DNA of 64,000 nucleotides from assembly GCF_021130785.1 (NCBI RefSeq), contig NC_060213.1, positions 67,781,001 through 67,845,000 of the forward strand. The letters run 5' to 3'. The position numbers and the translations under genes were made by a program. Shown one piece after another: positions 61,349 to 64,000 of this stretch (positions are counted from its first letter, which is position 1; each line of letters starts with the position of its first letter). This stretch comes from Homalodisca vitripennis. Its lineage: Eukaryota; Arthropoda; Insecta; Hemiptera; Cicadellidae. Under the pieces are notes generated by a model. The model made no database searches. It saw nothing but the letters and a program-made list of their open reading frames with translations, and was not told where the DNA came from.

Positions 61349-62144
61349 AAATGGAGTTTTATTATAGATTTTCAAGGTTTTAAAAATGTTTCCAACGAGT
61401 TTATAGTGAAAGAACTAGCTCTTATATCTACAGATGCACAAGTATATGAACTTCATCTGTTTCAACCGCCATGTGATTTTGATGAACTTCCTCATAAACT
61501 TCAAAAACAAGTAATTTGGTTAGAAAGAAAATATCATGGACTGTTTTGGGGATCAGGTTGTAGAGAATACAATGAACTGAAGGATATATTTAAAAATTTG
61601 AATTTAAATGGTAACGTTTACGTGAAAGGAAATGAAAAACAGAAGTTTATCACTAATTTACTATCAGATTTTGATGTAAATGTTGTGAATTTAGAAGATC
61701 TCGGTTGTCCTTGTTTAGCAAACTTTAAGATCTTATTTCTTCCAGCCATCCTTGATGAAACAATGTAATTTTAATCATACCTTTCACAACTGTGCTTATG
61801 TTAATGTTCATGTTTTGTTAAATTGGTTGAAAAACCAAAAATTGGTGGAGGAAAGAGTTGAAAAAGTAAATTTGGCTATTAAAGAGTGTTACTATAAAGG
61901 ATACAAGAATATGACAGTGGAACTAGTCAAGTGTCTTCCAAAAGAGTTTATTGTAAACCACTCTGAGGACGTGGAAAACGTGTATGATAAGCTTCCGGAT
62001 AAAATGAAATATGATGTGGATATTTTATTAAGTATGAAGTGTACGGAACATTATCCAGATAATACAAATACTCCGAAGAGAAGGCATTGCAATTATTGTC
62101 TAACCAAGAAGGTTGCATCATCATCATCTGTACAAAGTTCATAG
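61349..62144 (+). pseudogene. Unrecognised Cys/His protein of mobile-element type (frameshifted)
   Basis: Two frames form one protein-like unit. The first (open from 61349; first ATG at 61406) has a DFQGF stretch, FIVKELALIS, a W-L-x-x-x-Y-H-G-L-F-W block, VYVKG near residue 71 and NLEDLGCPCL. The second (61752-62144) begins with C-N-F-N-H-x4-H-N-C-A and a NVHVLLNWL helix, and ends in a Cys-rich tail (CNYC) with a Ser run. I believe similar proteins occur as orphan ORFs with insect mobile elements. The Asp-rich first block with a downstream H/W pattern could suggest a nuclease-like fold, but I cannot assign a function. The frame change is near 61735-61765. Confidence 0.5.
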
Positions 62145-62207
62145 ATAAATGAACTCTATTGTGAAATAATTGACAGTATTGGCTTGCCAGTCTAATTGTA
62201 AACAACG

Positions 62208-62664
62208 ATGACAGAAAACGGCTACGATGAGTGCTGCAGAATGTTCAATTTCAGTAAAAAGGATTTAATAACGTCAGGATTTTATACCGATCAAAATGTT
62301 TTGAATATATTGTTTGCTGTGGATGCGGGTGGCAGTCAGATAACACAAGTCTCACCATAAGACATGTAAATTTTATACATAAAATCAACAATCCTGACTG
62401 TGAAATGAGCAAGTTTATAAAAGAAGATTATAGTAATTATGATAAATATAAGAAATCTGTTTTGGAAACAGAAGAAATGATGAGAGAAACTTTCATGCGT
62501 TGGCCTAAATCTTACCCTTCTGTGGAGAAAATGGTACAAAACAGGATTATTCTACACTGGAGATGGTGATGCAACTACGTGTATCAGCTGTGGCGTTACA
62601 CTGGATCACTGGTCACCTCAAGATGATCCGCAAGAAGAACACAGGAAAAGGTTCACCATTTTGT
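62208..62664 (+). pseudogene. BIR-domain (IAP-like) protein, frameshifted
   Basis: One clear and one probable BIR domain lie in different frames. The second (about 62480-62664) has the GLFYTGDGD block, then C-x2-C-x16-H (CISC near 62579 to a His near 62638), exactly the spacing of BIR zinc ligands; the final Cys is lost to a frame change. The first (about 62250-62400) keeps a SGFY block, a CCGC cluster and an H-x6-C ending. BIR proteins bind caspases or IAP antagonists; in DNA viruses of insects they block apoptosis of the host cell. No RING finger is seen downstream. It could be a captured host gene or a virus gene. At least two frame changes and a stop break it. Confidence 0.7.
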
Positions 62665-62745
62665 AAACTTGTTACATAAGTGTAAAATAAATAGTATTTA
62701 TGTGTAATATATTTCGTTATTATTTTCACTTTTGTTATACACCTC

Positions 62746-63680
62746 ATGATGAATACATTAAGCGTAAGAGCAGGTATAGCAAGAGAATTGCATAAACAAG
62801 CACGTAGGAATTTTCATACTCGTCATGTTGAACTTAAGGGTATTAATGATCTGTATCAAGCTGATTTGGTGGAAATGATTCCATTTCAAAAACAAAATAA
62901 GGGTTTTAAATATATAATGACAATCATTAATTGTTTCAGTAAATTTGCGATTGCTATACCGTTGAAGTCTAAAATGGGAATTGAAATTGAGAAAGCTCTA
63001 AAACCAATATTATTAAAATATCCTATGAAACATTTTCAGACTGACCAAGGAACTAAATGGTTCAATTCTAGAGTTAAATCGTTACTAAATAGGTATAACA
63101 TAAATCATTATCATACATTCTCAGATAAAAAAGCTGTAAATCGTTGAAAGGTTTAACCGCACACTGAAAAGTAAAATGTGGAGAGCGTTTAGTGAACAAG
63201 GTAGTTACCGCTGGCTCGGTTTATTACCAAAGCTTGTAAACGTATATAACAATACTGTTCACAGAACTATAGGAGTCAAACCTGTTGATGTATCAAATCT
63301 AAATGAGAGAAATATTTTATTAAGGATTGTTAAAACCCGTAAAACTCCTCAGTTAAAACAAAAATTCAAAGTTGGTAATCCAGTTAGAGTAAGCAAAAAA
63401 TCTAAAGTGTTTACTAAAGGTTATTTTCCTCAATGGAGCAATGAAATATATACTGTATATAAAGTACAGTTAAACGAAACCTATTACATATATATTAAGA
63501 GATGATAAAGGAAATGTCATTAAAGGAGGATTCTATCAAGAGGAACTAAGCAAAACCAATTACAAAGACACGTATTTAGTAGAAAAGATTGTTAGGAAAA
63601 AAGGTGATAAAGTTTTAGTGCGTTGGTTAGGATTTGATAAATCACATGACAGTTGGATTAATAAAGTAGATCTTCTATAA
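62746..63680 (+). pseudogene. Polinton-type integrase with C-terminal chromodomain (frameshifted)
   Basis: It joins element DNA ends to the host chromosome. Start ATG at 62746. The first frame has the core: YQAD (first catalytic Asp, codon 62863-62865), SKFAIAIPLKSK, FQTDQG (second Asp, codon 63043-63045). The catalytic Glu lies in the next frame (codon 63146-63148, before RFNRTLK), giving the D-x59-D-x(about 34)-E spacing of retroviral-type integrases. The frame 63176-63505 continues with an HRTIG block and a basic SH3-like part. A third frame (about 63494-63680) holds a chromodomain (YLVEKIV, VLVRWLGF, SWIN), as in Polinton and chromovirus integrases, which would read histone marks. Two single-base shifts occur. 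Confidence 0.85.
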
Positions 63681-64000
63681 TGAAGTTTGAAAAACAAAAA
63701 AATAATTTTTCTGTTATAAATTTAGATATGATAATAAAGGAGAAGAATTCAGAATACAAAAAAACATCATGGTAAATTATTACCTAATTCTATAAGATGT
63801 ATAATTTGCGGTCCTTCCTACTGCGGAAAAACGAACTTAATGTTAAATTTATTATTTTCTCCGCAAGGTCTGTTTTTTGAAAATATTTATATATTCTCGA
63901 AATCATTGTATCAATCAAAGTATGAGTTTTTTGAAATGTGTGTTAAAAAAACTTCCTGAGATTGGATACTTTTTCGTTTTCAGACAACGATGAAGTCCCA
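63680..64000 (+). pseudogene. Packaging-type (A32/FtsK-like) ATPase, N-terminal part, cut by window end
   Basis: The ATG at 63680-63682 overlaps the integrase stop (TAATG). After one frame change at an A7 run (about 63761-63767) the frame encodes LPNSIRCIICGPSYCGKTNL, containing the Walker A P-loop (G-P-S-Y-C-G-K-T, about 63809-63832), then a NIYIFSKSLYQ block usual for Polinton-type ATPases. Walker B would lie beyond the window. In these elements the ATPase pumps DNA into capsids. A further stop occurs near 63958 (TGA). Confidence 0.7.

Larger units (their letters stand above)
59580..64000 (+). mobile_element. Endogenous Polinton/adintovirus-like element, left part
   Basis: All genes lie on plus: membrane protein (60544), Cys/His protein (61349), BIR protein (62208), integrase with chromodomain (62746) and packaging-type ATPase (63680, running off the window). 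An integrase of this type next to a packaging ATPase is the hallmark of Polinton/Maverick elements and adintoviruses. The DNA polymerase B, protease and capsid genes expected in such elements are not in the window. The left end is inferred near 59580, where the transposase match stops and terminal-type tandem repeats start. Several genes carry single frameshifts, so the copy is inactive or the assembly has indels. Confidence 0.75.

Overview
The window is AT-rich eukaryotic DNA, most likely from an insect or other arthropod. It carries an arthropod-style mix of mobile elements: CR1-like LINEs with SGNH-hydrolase ORF1s, a Penelope-like element, Ty3/gypsy remnants, PIF/Harbinger, a DUF4817-type mariner relative, a tRNA-derived SINE and a Polinton-like viral element. 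I cannot name the species. I found no convincing host protein-coding gene, rRNA or functional tRNA. The window reads as intergenic or intronic DNA filled with transposons of different ages.

Layout. 0-5.5 kb: AT-rich DNA with a fold-back repeat (1.65-2.10 kb) and degenerate tandem repeats (2.18-2.71 kb). 5.5 kb: a SINE. 6.6-10.7 kb (minus): an almost complete CR1-group LINE, with ORF1 (SGNH esterase) and ORF2 (endonuclease plus reverse transcriptase), each broken by one visible frameshift. 14.8-19.8 kb (plus): a second, more decayed LINE whose ORF1 combines a FLYWCH-like finger, a coiled coil and an SGNH domain. 20.7-23.3 kb: tandem duplications. 23.9-26.1 kb: a gypsy retrotransposon whose RT/RNase H block is inverted relative to gag, protease and the pol end. 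27.5-28.8 kb (minus): a Penelope-like RT and GIY-YIG endonuclease. 29-40.7 kb: long gene-free AT-rich stretches with small repeats. 40.8-42.1 kb: a 5'-truncated LINE with a duplicated 3' UTR. 45.3 kb: a second SINE copy (minus). 46.9-48.4 kb: an internally deleted LINE (PHD-type ORF1 start joined to the ORF2 end). 49.5-52.6 kb: a Harbinger element with transposase, Myb/MADF-like partner and subterminal repeats. 54.0-54.8 kb: a gypsy-like gag remnant. 56.1-56.9 kb: a non-autonomous DNA transposon. 58.3-59.6 kb: a MITE and a rearranged DUF4817/mariner-type transposase.

From about 59.6 kb to the right edge lies the left part of an endogenous Polinton/adintovirus-like element. Tandem repeats with TTATC-NNN-GATAA palindromes come first. 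They are followed by a membrane glycoprotein-like ORF, an unrecognised Cys/His protein, a gene with one clear and one probable BIR (IAP-type) domain, an integrase with DDE triad and chromodomain, and the start of a packaging-type ATPase. The integrase stop and the ATPase start overlap as TAATG. This block is the most interesting part of the window.

Quality note. A 428-bp tandem duplication inside the Harbinger element has two copies that differ only by small insertions and deletions, mostly in homopolymers, and by no substitutions. Many other frames here also break by single-base shifts, several at A/T runs. Part of the apparent ORF decay may therefore be assembly error. Frameshifted genes are described in pieces and no repaired sequence is given.
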